Assembly (NCBI GenBank): GCA_965247125.1
Contig: CBDFGO010000002.1
Coordinates: forward strand, 1,240,001 to 1,304,000
Source: CALBJU01 sp965247125
GTDB lineage: Bacteria; Bacteroidota; Rhodothermia; Rhodothermales; UBA10348
Direction of reading: 5' to 3'
Length of the DNA stretch: 64,000 nucleotides
Positions 27,446-37,136 of this stretch are shown here, piece after piece; within the stretch, counting starts at the first letter, position 1, and every line of letters starts with the position of its first letter. Under the pieces are notes generated by a model, which saw nothing but the letters and a program-made list of their open reading frames with translations, was not told the origin of the DNA and ran no database searches. A program made the position numbers and the translations under genes.

Positions 27446-28243
27446 ATGAACATCACGATCTATCAAGTAGATGCGTTTACGAAGACGCCATTCAACGGAA
27501 ATCCGGCTGCAGTTTGTATTCGAGATGAATCTCTCGAAGACAATGTGATGCAATCGATTGCAAGTGAGATGAATCTGGCGGAGACCGCGTTTGTGATACA
27601 TGGAAAGGATGGTGAGTGGGGATTGAGGTGGTTCACGCCGCTGGCTGAGGTTGATCTGTGTGGTCATGCGACGCTGGCTTCCGCGTTCGTTCTGTTCGAG
27701 ACGGGACGCGTTCCGAGAGGAGAGACCATTCGATTTCAGACGAAGAGCGGAGAACTCACGGTGGGGCAGACGGGGTCTTCAGGCCTTGAAATGAACTTTC
27801 CCGCGGAGCCAGCCGATTTGCCATTTGATCAGGAGCGTTTAGAGAGCGCAATTCAGACTCACATCCTCTTCGGCGGTGCAAATCGGATGGATGCTTTTGC
27901 CGAGGTCGACAGCGAGGAGACCCTTCAAAACCTGAAACCGGACATGAGCGCCATCGCGGCCCTTCCGGTTCGAGGGCTTATAGTCACTGCGAGGGCGAGC
28001 ACGGCGGGCCTGGACTTCGTCTCACGTTTTTTTGCGCCGCAATGCGGCGTTCCTGAAGATCCGGTCACCGGATCGGCTCACTGTTGCCTCGGGCCCTACT
28101 GGCAAGAAAAATTGGGCAAGTCCCAGTTGAAAGCCAGGCAAATATCCCCACCAGGAGGCAATGTAGATGTGGAGATGCACGGGGACCGCGTGATTCTCCG
28201 AGGCGACGCTGTCATGGTGATGAAGGCAGAAATGAGCTTCTGA
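27446..28243 (+). CDS. PhzF family phenazine biosynthesis/isomerase protein
   Basis: A 265-residue PhzF/DapF-fold protein. The N-terminus QVDAFTKTPFNGNPAAV is the family hallmark, with NLAETAF (catalytic Glu), EVDLCGHATLA, and PVTGSAHCCL later. Members isomerise small metabolites; outside phenazine clusters most have no known substrate. There is no phenazine operon here. It is divergent from pyrD and followed by a strong terminator-like hairpin. Confidence 0.9.
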   Translation: MNITIYQVDAFTKTPFNGNPAAVCIRDESLEDNVMQSIASEMNLAETAFVIHGKDGEWGLRWFTPLAEVDLCGHATLASAFVLFETGRVPRGETIRFQTKSGELTVGQTGSSGLEMNFPAEPADLPFDQERLESAIQTHILFGGANRMDAFAEVDSEETLQNLKPDMSAIAALPVRGLIVTARASTAGLDFVSRFFAPQCGVPEDPVTGSAHCCLGPYWQEKLGKSQLKARQISPPGGNVDVEMHGDRVILRGDAVMVMKAEMSF

Positions 28244-28266
28244 TTGAGCCCGCAATCCCGATTGTA

Positions 28267-28330
28267 TTCGGCCTTAAACCAAAGTGTGGCCCGTCGCATT
28301 CGGCCTTAAACTAAAGTGTGGCCCGTCGCA
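28267..28330. repeat. Two tandem 32-bp repeats leading into a terminator
   Basis: A 32-base unit starting TTCGGCCTTAAAC is repeated once in tandem (28267-28298 and 28299-28330) with a single C/T difference. The right half of the second unit forms the left arm of the hairpin at 28316-28347. The first unit therefore carries a spare left arm that could compete for the same right arm. It lies in the intergenic gap between two convergent genes. Confidence 0.8.
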
Positions 28331-28347
28331 TTCGCGACGGGCCACAC
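28316..28347. terminator. Bidirectional intrinsic-terminator-like hairpin
   Basis: A perfect 14-bp stem, GTGTGGCCCGTCGC with GCGACGGGCCACAC, closes a 4-base loop (ATTC) between the convergent phzF-like gene and the barrel-protein gene. The stem is very GC-rich. No clear T-run follows on either strand, so termination may be factor-assisted. Confidence 0.65.
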
Positions 28348-28370
28348 TCAGGAAAGGATCCAATTGGATG

Positions 28371-31300
28371 CTACCAACCCGGCACAATCTGAAAACCAAA
28401 GTGGGCACCTTTCTCGGGCCGCTGAAACGGTTTCGCGTAAAATATCTCCAGCACTGTGTACCCGAAGAGATTGAAACGGGTTGATACGCCCGCACTGAAA
28501 ACCGGCACACGATCGGCCGTATTTCTGTCAAATCGAAGTTTCGGAAGATCTTCAGCCGTCCAGGCTACGCCACCATCAGCGAAAAACGATACTTCCGTAG
28601 GCAGGTATGGGAAATTGAACAATCCCAACGCATCGTTTCCAAGCAGCGGGACCCGTAACTCAACGCTGGCGACTCCCAGACGCGTCCCGTACAGACGCTC
28701 CGTTTCAGCACAGGCACCGGCGGGTGTCGGAGTACACTCGCCCAGATTGTCGAAGGAGGTGAAGCTGTATCCACGCAGGAAGCCGACGCTGTTCGCATAT
28801 CCCATGTACTCGCGGGTGAACAACGAATTTTCAGCCCCTTTCGCCCCGTAATTTCCAACGTGCATTCCGCGGAATGCCAGTGTAATCGGACTGACCTGGA
28901 AGTATTTCCGATAGTCCGCCTGTACGCGGATGAAGTTCTCCGATCCGAAAAACGGAGTCACCTCAAATCGTGATCGTCCTCCGCGAACTGGGGAGGTAAA
29001 TCCGAAAAAGGAATAGTCGCTCACGAGAGCGAGTCCTGCTGTTGCGAAATAGACGGCATCTGGCTCGAGTTCATTCAGCTGCTGCCTATCCCTCGTCACA
29101 AAGCCCGTGACGGGGTCAAACTGGAACGTATCCTGCTCATAATCGAAGCCGTATCGGGTGAAGCCGCCGGACGCTTCAACCCTTCGTTTCGCCGTGAAAG
29201 GAAACGAAGCCATTCCCGTTAACTGATCGATGTAAATCCGCTGACGTATTGTGAGAATGCTGAATCCGTCATTCCCGAGATAGGAGGCTCCGTACTGGAT
29301 CGGAGTGTGACCGACGAAGCCGCCCCAATTCAGTCGATTTTTTCGGTTCTGATATCCAACTTGAGCTCCAATGTCTTTAAAGGACCCGTTCGCCTGCGCG
29401 ACCACACTCAAGTTGTGATTTCCCAGCATGTCGCTGAAGAAGAATCCAACCCCGCCAGACACCCCAGATCCGTATAGACCTCCTGCCTGGACACCAATGG
29501 TTGGCGGCGCAACGTAATCCAGTTTCAAGCGGGCGTCGTAGGCACCGATCGAATAATCCTGATCCGGAGGCAATCCGGTCAGAGGGTCATTCAGGTAATT
29601 TCCAACCAGACCCTCGTCAATTCCCCGATACGGGGGCAAGACGGACGCAATGGCTCGTGCAGTCGATTCGGTCGGGAGAATCAACTCGCCTTCAAGTTCA
29701 TCCGCTTCCCTCGAGTAGACCGTGTATTTGCTGTCGCTGAAGACAGAAAACATCATCCGGCCGTTCTGCGCGGCCACCGACATAGCCGGTGACATGGCTG
29801 TGATGCCCGAAACTCCCGTCTTTAGATTGGTGATCTTGAAAACGTCTTCAGAATTCAAATCAATCCGGTACAGGTCTTTGAATCCGTCATGGTCCGATAT
29901 GAAGTACAGATTGTTTCCATCGGGAGAAAACTGTGCATTGTGGTGCAGGCCGTCGAAAGGTCGATAGACCTTAATCTCCAGCGACTCGGTATCGATCGTG
30001 GCCAGGCGAGGTTCACCGTATTCCATGGTCCGAAAATTGGTGCCGTTTTCGCCGCGGTCCGTTGTAAAGGCCAACGTGCGCCCATCCGGACTCCACGCGG
30101 GTTGCAGGTCAGCATACCGATCGTTTGTCAGCTGGCGAACCTCACCAGAATCCATGTTGAGTACATACAGATCACTTATGCCACCGTCCATTCCAGAAAA
30201 TGCGATAGTCTGGCCATCTGGTGACCAGGCAAGATTGGTAATCGCACTCACACCCTGGACGCTGAAACGCTGAGTTATAGAGCCATTGGTCCAGTCAAGA
30301 ATCGCAATTTCATTGTCGCCCTCCACGAATGTAATAAACGCAAAACTACGCCCATCTGGAGACCAAGAGCCCGCAGAGGCGATGAAACGGATCGCGTCGA
30401 AGTGAGAATCTGAATTCCCATTTTTCAACCTTCGTACAATCTCTCCCGTATTTGCGTCAGCGATGAAAAGATTGATTTCGAACAAATCTTTCTCCGAGAG
30501 AAACGCCACATACTGGCCGTCAGGACTGACGACTGGCGATAGATTCATGTTTCCGGAATCAATCTCTTTTGACAGAATCTGGCGACCGGCCTTTTCGCTC
30601 TCGTCACGGCCCTCGGTGAGCGGCAGATAGGTGTCCTTTACGGTCGCTATCCACTCCGTCGAGAGGGAATCGGTTGTTATTCCTAGTGTGTAGACGAACG
30701 CAGAATCAACTCCCACCTGGCCTGAAAGCTTAAACAAATTCGCAACTGCGACATCTCCGTATTTCCCCCCGATATAGGCGAGATAAGCCTGTCCGTAGCG
30801 ATACGGGAAATAGCTCATATCCCGCGTGATCTGTTCGATCGTTGGAATGTCATCTCGAAGGGCAGCGTCGCGCATCCACATCGCCGTATGGGCATCGAGG
30901 CGCCCCACAGAAAAGTATTCGGCCATGCCCTCAACGAGCCAGAGCGGAACCAGCTGGAAGGCAAATCGAATGGAATCGGTTCGAGAGAGCGCAATGTCGT
31001 ACTGAAAAGAGTGAACCAGCTCGTGTCCGAGAACATGGTCGGTCTCTTTGTAGCTGCCTGTTAGCGGCATTATCACGCGCTCCTTGAGTGACTCCGTTAC
31101 ACCACCAGTTCCCTCTCCCAGACTGCCGCCAATAGCATTGGTCTGGTGAAAGTCTGCGTCATTTGCATAGAAAATGATGGGTTTGCGCTCGTAAAACTCT
31201 CGAAGAAAGGTCCGGGAATGACGCTGATACCACCGTTCGGCCATTCGGGCAGCATCACCGACGGCTTCTTCTTCTTCTTCATACAGAAAAAATTCGAAGT

Positions 31301-31475
31301 GGTCTGTTTTGAAGGTTTCGAATTCAAAGTCATCGTACTGGACCTTGTTTCGGCCGAAGTACTGTGCGCTTGAAATCAGTGGAAAGGCGAGTGCGCCTAC
31401 AAAAAATACCGCCAGGAGGAATGTAGCATATCGGAGTACGGGGACGGCGTGGAGCTTGGAGTTTGACTGAGTCAT
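28371..31475 (-). CDS. Secreted metalloprotease-like/TolB propeller/outer-membrane barrel protein
   Basis: A 1034-residue protein with a signal peptide (cleavage near SSA-Q, residue 38). A gluzincin-type domain at about 45-260 has HELVH at 151-155 and a downstream WLVEGMAEY glutamate block, so the zinc site looks intact. From about 290 to 600 there are repeated PD40/TolB-type blades (SPDGQYVAFLS, WSPDGRSFAF, WSPDGQTIAFSG, WSPDGRTLAF, FSPDGNNLYF). The last 380 residues are a BamA/Omp85-like beta-barrel ending GAHFGFQIVPGW. It would be anchored in the outer membrane, but its role is unknown. This three-part architecture recurs in Rhodothermota and Gemmatimonadota genomes as I recall. Confidence 0.82.
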   Translation of the reverse strand: MTQSNSKLHAVPVLRYATFLLAVFFVGALAFPLISSAQYFGRNKVQYDDFEFETFKTDHFEFFLYEEEEEAVGDAARMAERWYQRHSRTFLREFYERKPIIFYANDADFHQTNAIGGSLGEGTGGVTESLKERVIMPLTGSYKETDHVLGHELVHSFQYDIALSRTDSIRFAFQLVPLWLVEGMAEYFSVGRLDAHTAMWMRDAALRDDIPTIEQITRDMSYFPYRYGQAYLAYIGGKYGDVAVANLFKLSGQVGVDSAFVYTLGITTDSLSTEWIATVKDTYLPLTEGRDESEKAGRQILSKEIDSGNMNLSPVVSPDGQYVAFLSEKDLFEINLFIADANTGEIVRRLKNGNSDSHFDAIRFIASAGSWSPDGRSFAFITFVEGDNEIAILDWTNGSITQRFSVQGVSAITNLAWSPDGQTIAFSGMDGGISDLYVLNMDSGEVRQLTNDRYADLQPAWSPDGRTLAFTTDRGENGTNFRTMEYGEPRLATIDTESLEIKVYRPFDGLHHNAQFSPDGNNLYFISDHDGFKDLYRIDLNSEDVFKITNLKTGVSGITAMSPAMSVAAQNGRMMFSVFSDSKYTVYSREADELEGELILPTESTARAIASVLPPYRGIDEGLVGNYLNDPLTGLPPDQDYSIGAYDARLKLDYVAPPTIGVQAGGLYGSGVSGGVGFFFSDMLGNHNLSVVAQANGSFKDIGAQVGYQNRKNRLNWGGFVGHTPIQYGASYLGNDGFSILTIRQRIYIDQLTGMASFPFTAKRRVEASGGFTRYGFDYEQDTFQFDPVTGFVTRDRQQLNELEPDAVYFATAGLALVSDYSFFGFTSPVRGGRSRFEVTPFFGSENFIRVQADYRKYFQVSPITLAFRGMHVGNYGAKGAENSLFTREYMGYANSVGFLRGYSFTSFDNLGECTPTPAGACAETERLYGTRLGVASVELRVPLLGNDALGLFNFPYLPTEVSFFADGGVAWTAEDLPKLRFDRNTADRVPVFSAGVSTRFNLFGYTVLEIFYAKPFQRPEKGAHFGFQIVPGW

Positions 31476-31844
31476 GTCTTCCGTCTTGTTGATCTCCGGG
31501 CGACTGGCGGGTAGGGGGGTCGTCCCGAAGAATTGAAGCTGGTTAAGTAGTTATTTCTGGCACCGAGCACCGCAAATCAAACGCCTCTGTACACCTTCGA
31601 ATTGGTGGTACGACGCGTACTCATCTGCGGTTGCCGGCTCAGAATAAATGTTCTCAGCCTGAGAGTCGCAATTTTTACACCAATTTATTGGCATTGTAGG
31701 GTCAATTGTAGGGTTTGATAACTGATCAGAACGATCTTGTTGCTGAACGGAACCCCGTCACACATGGAGCGATTTGAACAGCGTTCCAGAGACCCCGGTT
31801 CTGGACGATCTGTCTTCAAAACTGTATGCCATCTAAGACACGCC
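31476..31844. promoter_or_regulatory. Divergent intergenic region upstream of the PBP2-RodA pair
   Basis: About 370 bases lie between the leftward barrel-protein gene and rightward mrdA. A duplicated ATTGTAGGGT lies around 31693-31716. It leads into a TAGGGTTTG that is near, but not identical to, the TAnnTTTG -7 element of Bacteroidota. An in-frame extension of the PBP2 reading frame back to 31737 has no PBP2-like content. No other structure was seen. Confidence 0.4.
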
Positions 31845-33674
31845 ATGGATGAAGGTAGGACCCGCATTCGCATCTTCATTGCTCTCGTTGCCATCATTCT
31901 TGGAATTCTGACCCTCAGGCTCGGAAAGCTTCAGTTGATCGACAGTTCCGATCATACCGGTGAGTCCGAGGCCAATGCGATGCGGGAGCTTCGCGTGCAG
32001 CCCGCCAGGGGCCGATTCTTCGATCGAAACGGAGTGCTGATGGTCGAGAACGAGTCCAACTTCACCGTCTATGTGACCCCGTATTATTTTCAGGAGGACA
32101 CCATTCTGCTATTGGCTGAACTGCTGTCAGTGGCGGATTCGACTATCGAAAACCAGTATCGGGCGGCGAAAAAGTGGTCTTCCTTTAAGCTTTCGCCCAT
32201 CCGAACAAATGTGTCCTTCGAAGCGCTGAGCCGTGTTCTTGAGCACAGGCACCGATTACCTGGGATCAACTACGAAAGCACCCAGAAAAGACGATACCTG
32301 ACGCAGGCGCGCATGACTCATGCCATTGGATATGTTCGCGAAATCTCAGGATCCGTTCTGCTGGCCAGGGAACAGGACGGTTATCGGCGGGGCGATGCCT
32401 ATGGACAGGGGGGCTTGGAACTCGAATATGAATCCCCGATTCGTGGACAGCCTGGCGCCAACTTCAAGATGGTGAATGTGCTGGGGCAGGTTGTGGGAGA
32501 TTATCTGGGTGGCAGGGAAGATCTGCCTGCAAAGAGTGGATTGGATCTGAATCTGACCATCGATGCCGATCTGCAAGCCTTTGCAGAATCGCTGTTCGTC
32601 GGAAAGCGGGGCGGTGTCATCGCGATGGATCCGAATAATGGAGAAGTTTTGGCTCTTCACTCAGCTCCCGACTATGATTTGGGCATGTTCACCCAGCGAC
32701 TGGACCCCGAGGTCTGGGAAGAGGTCCGAGCGCACATTGATCGGCCACTGTACAACAGGGTAACGCAGAGTGTACTGGCTCCCGGATCTACTTTTAAACC
32801 CCTGATCGCGCTGTTGGCTCTGCAGGAGGGAGCGATCACACCGAACGAAGAGTACTACTGCGGCGGATTCCATCCACGAGGGAATGGTGAGATATTCAAC
32901 TGCCTCGCCGAGCACGGGTCGGTAAATGTCGTCGAAGCACTGATGCATTCCTGCAATACGTTTTTCTTCGAGATGATGAAACGAATCGACGTCAATTCGA
33001 TGAATCGATTGGCTACCACTTTTGGATTTGGATCGAAGCCCTATCTGGATATTGCGACGTCAGAGATTCAGGCTGGCCTGGTGCCAGATTCAGCTTACTA
33101 TAACCGAAATTTTGGCGAGCGTGGTGGGTGGAACGTCGGCTGGATCATGAACCTGGGTGTCGGCCAGGGAGAACTGTCGGTATCCCCGCTCCAGCTCGTG
33201 CGATACCTATCGGCTCTAGCGAACGGCGGCACGTTGGTAACACCGCATCTCGTTCTAAGCTTGGCCGACTCGGAATCGGGAGAAATCGCAGTTTCTGAAT
33301 ATCCGAGCACCACATTGGATCTAAATCCAACATATGTCGACATCGTTAAGGATGGCATGCGCCAAGTGATTCGTGACAAAAGCTCTTGGTTGGAGATTCC
33401 AGGAATAACGTCGATTGGTAAAACAGGGTCGGCACAGAACCCAAGACATGAAGACGATGATTCAATTTTCATCATCGCAGCGCCAGCGGAAAACCCGCAG
33501 ATCGCCATAGCCGTTTTGATTGAGAATGCTGGATTTGGTTCGACCGCTGCCGGACCCATCGGCAGTTTCATGGCAGAGCGATATTTGAAAGGATTTGTAG
33601 ACTACACGCCCGCCAGACGCGGTCTCATGAATCTGATGTTCACCAACAACAGCGCCCCTCTAGCGAGCAACTGA
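31845..33674 (+). CDS. mrdA: Penicillin-binding protein 2
   Basis: A class B PBP of about 609 residues with one N-terminal membrane helix (residues about 8-26), then a PBP dimerisation domain (PARGRFFDRNG) and the transpeptidase domain. The catalytic triad motifs are present: STFK with Ser315, SCN with Ser369, and KTGS at Lys526. It cross-links lateral-wall peptidoglycan in the elongasome and works with RodA, encoded 10 bases downstream. I use the ATG at 31845, which places the TM helix properly; upstream in-frame codons add 36 residues of poor character. No mreBCD genes are visible in the window. Confidence 0.93.
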   Translation: MDEGRTRIRIFIALVAIILGILTLRLGKLQLIDSSDHTGESEANAMRELRVQPARGRFFDRNGVLMVENESNFTVYVTPYYFQEDTILLLAELLSVADSTIENQYRAAKKWSSFKLSPIRTNVSFEALSRVLEHRHRLPGINYESTQKRRYLTQARMTHAIGYVREISGSVLLAREQDGYRRGDAYGQGGLELEYESPIRGQPGANFKMVNVLGQVVGDYLGGREDLPAKSGLDLNLTIDADLQAFAESLFVGKRGGVIAMDPNNGEVLALHSAPDYDLGMFTQRLDPEVWEEVRAHIDRPLYNRVTQSVLAPGSTFKPLIALLALQEGAITPNEEYYCGGFHPRGNGEIFNCLAEHGSVNVVEALMHSCNTFFFEMMKRIDVNSMNRLATTFGFGSKPYLDIATSEIQAGLVPDSAYYNRNFGERGGWNVGWIMNLGVGQGELSVSPLQLVRYLSALANGGTLVTPHLVLSLADSESGEIAVSEYPSTTLDLNPTYVDIVKDGMRQVIRDKSSWLEIPGITSIGKTGSAQNPRHEDDDSIFIIAAPAENPQIAIAVLIENAGFGSTAAGPIGSFMAERYLKGFVDYTPARRGLMNLMFTNNSAPLASN

Positions 33675-33683
33675 CTTTTTATT

Positions 33684-34943
33684 GTGCGAACACGGTATCG
33701 AAATCTTGATGTAATAAGTCTGACAGCGTGGCTCGCGTTGGTTCTCATCGGCCTTGTTGCCATCTATTCGACAACTCATGGTCCGGCCGCCGAATTCTAC
33801 GTATCGAGTCCAAGAGAGAACTATTTCAATCAGATTCGATGGCTTGGAATAAGCATGGCAGGGCTGATAGTGGCGCTGCTGCTCCCGATCCGGTTTTTCC
33901 AGAACGCTGCGTTTCCCATATACGGTCTGACCACGTTGCTCCTGGTTGTGGCCTTGGTATTTGGACGCGAGGTCCATGGGTCAAAATCCTGGCTGTATAT
34001 CGGATCCATGAGTCTGCAGGTTTCGGAAATCGCAAAGGTCGGCACCGTACTGGCGGTAGCTCAGCTCGTGGGTATGCGCCGGCCCAAGACGATGGACCTG
34101 CGATTTGCGTTCATGATCGTTGGAATCATTTTGCTACCCGCCGTCCTGATTGTCGCACAGAACGACACCGGAACGGCCCTGGTATTTTTCGGACTGATTC
34201 CCGTCGTGTTGTTCTGGAGTGGACTCGAGTTCAATCTTCTGCTGCTGATGATCGCGCCCGCAGTTGCCGGGTATTTCGCCATTGTGTCCATACCCGTTGC
34301 CATCGTGTTGTGTATCCTTTTTACGGGATTCATGTGGTGGCGAACCCGTGATGCGAAAATGGGTCTTTTCTCCGCAGTTTTTACCGGGGGAACGGTCGCC
34401 GTCACGAAATTGGCCCTTACGAAAATATTGAGTGATTATCAGGTGCAGCGCATCCTGTCGTTCACCAATCCAGGAGACGAGGAATTCAGACTGGGAGTTG
34501 GATATCATCAAGTTAACTCGATGGCCGCCATCGGATCTGGCGGATGGAGCGGTAAAGGATTCCTGGAAGGAACGCAGACTCAGGGCGGGTACGTGATGGA
34601 GCAATCAACGGACTTTGTGTTCTCGGTGATTGGAGAGGAATTTGGTTTTATCGGGGCGATGGTCGTGATAGCCCTGTTCGGTGTGCTGCTCATCCGGATG
34701 CTACGACTGGGTGGTAATATGAAGCACCCGTTCGGCGTGTTGGTCGCAGCCGGTGCGGTCGGCATCTACTTGATTCACATCTTCATCAACATCGGAATGG
34801 CGACCTCACTGCTGCCAGTCATTGGCATTCCTCTTCCGTTCATCTCCTACGGTGGATCCGCCCTCGTGGCAAATACAGCGCTGCTCGCCATCGTGTTGTC
34901 GCTTCATCTTCGAAGGGATGACTTCTCGATTTACGGCTACTGA
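33684..34943 (+). CDS. rodA: Rod-shape SEDS glycosyltransferase RodA
   Basis: A 419-residue polytopic SEDS protein that polymerises lipid II glycan strands. Visible features are IYSTTHG at the end of TM1, FGREVHGSKSWL, SEIAKVG, the catalytic-region AQNDTGTAL with the conserved Asp, QSTDFVFSVIGEEFGF, and the C-terminal PFISYGGSALVAN. It starts with GTG and lies 10 bases after mrdA. This is the standard partner gene, so the two proteins form the elongasome synthase. Confidence 0.93.
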   Translation: MRTRYRNLDVISLTAWLALVLIGLVAIYSTTHGPAAEFYVSSPRENYFNQIRWLGISMAGLIVALLLPIRFFQNAAFPIYGLTTLLLVVALVFGREVHGSKSWLYIGSMSLQVSEIAKVGTVLAVAQLVGMRRPKTMDLRFAFMIVGIILLPAVLIVAQNDTGTALVFFGLIPVVLFWSGLEFNLLLLMIAPAVAGYFAIVSIPVAIVLCILFTGFMWWRTRDAKMGLFSAVFTGGTVAVTKLALTKILSDYQVQRILSFTNPGDEEFRLGVGYHQVNSMAAIGSGGWSGKGFLEGTQTQGGYVMEQSTDFVFSVIGEEFGFIGAMVVIALFGVLLIRMLRLGGNMKHPFGVLVAAGAVGIYLIHIFINIGMATSLLPVIGIPLPFISYGGSALVANTALLAIVLSLHLRRDDFSIYGY

Positions 34944-34992
34944 CCTGCACCTGTCCCGCACCACCGCGGCTCATGTCTCTGAGTGGCGGTCT

Positions 34993-36105
34993 CTATTTCA
35001 GTTCAGCCAACGTTTCGCTTATGCGGTCGAGCCCTCGGGCGAGGTAGTCCGTCTCGGCTCCGATCCCTATGCGAACTCGACGATCCATTCCAAAACAGTC
35101 TCCGGCAACAATGAATGTGCTCTTTTCGCGCCGAATCTTTGAGACCAGTTCAGTTGAATTGATGTCCAGATTGTATTTCAGGAAGACCATCCCACCCGCC
35201 TCGGGGGGACGAAACGAAAACATACCAGCGTGCGAGTTCGCCCAGTCGGTGAGGACTTCGAGATTTGTGTTGAGAATGTCCCGATTTCGCTTCAGTATGG
35301 CCATTCTTCGATCGGGCTGAAGTATGATCGCCGCTATGTTGTTCGACATAATCGGTGTCGTTATCGTCGTGTAGTCTCTCCTCTTCCATACTTCGGATAT
35401 TTCCGTGTGCGGGCCGACGAGCCAGCCAATCCGCAGTCCCGGTAGGGCGTACGCCTTCGAGAGTCCGCCCGCCACGAAAGTTCGCTCGTACCTCCCGTAA
35501 AAAGATGCCGACTCCTGTCCGTTCAACTCGGCCCCCCGATACACTTCGTCCGAGTAAATCCAGGCACCGACATCACGGGCAATCTCAACGATTTCATCCA
35601 TGGCTTCCGCGCTCAGGATAGCACCGGTCGGGTTGTTTGGATTACATATGGCGATCATCTTCGTTTTCGGGCCAACCAGATTTCTTAATTCGTCCAGATC
35701 GGGCTGCCAGTCCCGGTCTTCGCGAAGGTGAAACGGCTTCACATCGATACCGAACCCTTTTGCCATGCCCCAGAGTTGCATATAGTTTGGCAACATCAGC
35801 AAGAGCTCGTCACCTGGATTGAGAAGTGTCCACAGAGCCACAAAATTGGCTTCAATTGAGCCGCTCGTCACCATGATGTTCTCCCGGTCGGTGCCGGGGT
35901 ACATTCCGCTGATCGCTTCTCTCAGCTCGATCGAACCATTGGTCTGGCCGTATCCAAGCCTCACACCCATAAGCTCAGCGAGCTCGGCTTCGCTCAACAG
36001 CTCAGACATTGTGAAGGGATGAATTCCCGTTTCGGTAAGGTTGAACTCGACCGTGTTTTCCCACAGCGACTGGCTTCGCTCCAGCTCAAAAACTTCAATA
36101 TCCAT
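34993..36105 (-). CDS. PLP-dependent aminotransferase, class I/II
   Basis: A 370-residue fold-I aminotransferase. ICNPNNPTGA provides the substrate-carboxylate Asn, YSDEVYRGAEL the cofactor Asp/Tyr, and AGGLSKAYALPGLRIGW the Schiff-base Lys (SK). RRVRIGIGAE near the end contains the substrate Arg. VTSGSIEANF is the phosphate-cup entry. It probably transaminates an amino acid with 2-oxoglutarate. The substrate cannot be told from sequence. It is convergent with rodA. Confidence 0.9.
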   Translation of the reverse strand: MDIEVFELERSQSLWENTVEFNLTETGIHPFTMSELLSEAELAELMGVRLGYGQTNGSIELREAISGMYPGTDRENIMVTSGSIEANFVALWTLLNPGDELLLMLPNYMQLWGMAKGFGIDVKPFHLREDRDWQPDLDELRNLVGPKTKMIAICNPNNPTGAILSAEAMDEIVEIARDVGAWIYSDEVYRGAELNGQESASFYGRYERTFVAGGLSKAYALPGLRIGWLVGPHTEISEVWKRRDYTTITTPIMSNNIAAIILQPDRRMAILKRNRDILNTNLEVLTDWANSHAGMFSFRPPEAGGMVFLKYNLDINSTELVSKIRREKSTFIVAGDCFGMDRRVRIGIGAETDYLARGLDRISETLAELK

Positions 36106-36227
36106 GCTTCAAGAAATGATTGTTGACGATCTGGTCTTCTGATCCAGGCCGTAGATGTGTTTCTCGTTCCGATAAATTTAGCTCGGGGAGCCTCACGATA
36201 ATGGCTCGCTGCCTCAATACAAAGCCG

Positions 36228-36707
36228 TTACCCGTCCGACGTATCGAACATCCAGTTCATGATCCACCAGCGATCTCCGTCGAACCAGAGTGTCAACGTA
36301 TTGACCCCTCGGGTATAAGGCTCGCCCCCCTCGGTTCTTGCAGATGCATAGCTGCTCCAGACGCTGGCCATATTGCCCGATCGTCGGATTTGGCGGTCTG
36401 TTTCCCACTCCCAAAACCCTTCGGTGCGAGGAGCATTTTCTCCGTAAAATTCCAGCAGTGTCATCGTTCGGACTACAGGTTTTCCGTCCGCATCCAACCC
36501 TCCGATACCGACCCACGCATCTTCATGATGAAGGGAGAGATCGCGCTCGACGTCAGAAATAGCACCTGCGGGGCCCGAAATGACCTCGTAGTACGCCTTC
36601 ATAATGTTGGCAATGGTTTTTACGTCATCTGGATTGGCATCCTGGGCCCGGGTCGACGTAGTCAAAAAGAGACCCGCAGTGAGGACGATCAGTAGTGTCC
36701 GCTTCAT
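36228..36707 (-). CDS. Secreted NTF2-like (SnoaL/DUF4440) protein
   Basis: The ATG at 36707 begins a clear signal peptide (KRTLLIVLTAGLFLTTSTRAQ-like, cleaved after TRA), giving about 159 residues. The mature domain has NTF2-like features: YYEVISGPAG, LSLHHEDAWVGIGG, and a final strand pair TLTLWFDGDRWWIMNWMFD. Such proteins are often ligand-binding or of unknown enzymatic role in the periplasm. The frame is open to 36890, but that extension has no protein character and a signal peptide would not begin inside it. Confidence 0.75.
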   Translation of the reverse strand: MKRTLLIVLTAGLFLTTSTRAQDANPDDVKTIANIMKAYYEVISGPAGAISDVERDLSLHHEDAWVGIGGLDADGKPVVRTMTLLEFYGENAPRTEGFWEWETDRQIRRSGNMASVWSSYASARTEGGEPYTRGVNTLTLWFDGDRWWIMNWMFDTSDG

Positions 36708-36906
36708 TCGCTTGAAAGGAAGATTGAAAGAGATGTTGAAACGCCGGGTCAGCCATCGGTGGTCGGCCACCATAGAGCGGATGGCCATGATAACCACCAA
36801 TGCCCAGCGGTTCAAACGAACCTCCTCGGGTCCCTGGCGTTGATTGAGAAGCGCCAGGTAGCCGGGAATATGGCCTTCGACCGGCGCCATTCAGTCCGGA
36901 GTTCGT

Positions 36907-37122
36907 ATGGCAGTTCTCGTAAAATCCCAGTCTACTATATCCTGTCCCAGTTGCGGCGCGGTCTTCACCGAGACGATGCCACGGGACGCGTGCATGTACT
37001 TCTGGGAGTGTGCGAAATGTGGATCGATTACCCAGCCAAAAGAGGGCGACTGCTGCGTGTATTGCAGCTATGGCGATACTCCCTGTCCGCCCATCCAGTC
37101 GGGTGAAGCGTCCTGCTGCTGA
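36907..37122 (+). CDS. Small cysteine-rich GDCCVYCSYG-type protein
   Basis: A 71-residue protein with eleven cysteines. The pattern is CPSCG, then CAKCG, then GDCCVYCSYG, PCPP and a terminal CC. The first two pairs look like a zinc ribbon. The GDCC-V-CSYG-PCPP block is a small conserved family I recall from diverse bacteria, frequently next to metal-resistance genes; its function is unknown. The gene is isolated here, immediately before an orphan protein tail and the first IS3 element. Confidence 0.7.
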   Translation: MAVLVKSQSTISCPSCGAVFTETMPRDACMYFWECAKCGSITQPKEGDCCVYCSYGDTPCPPIQSGEASCC

Positions 37123-37136
37123 AGGGAGAAGAAATC

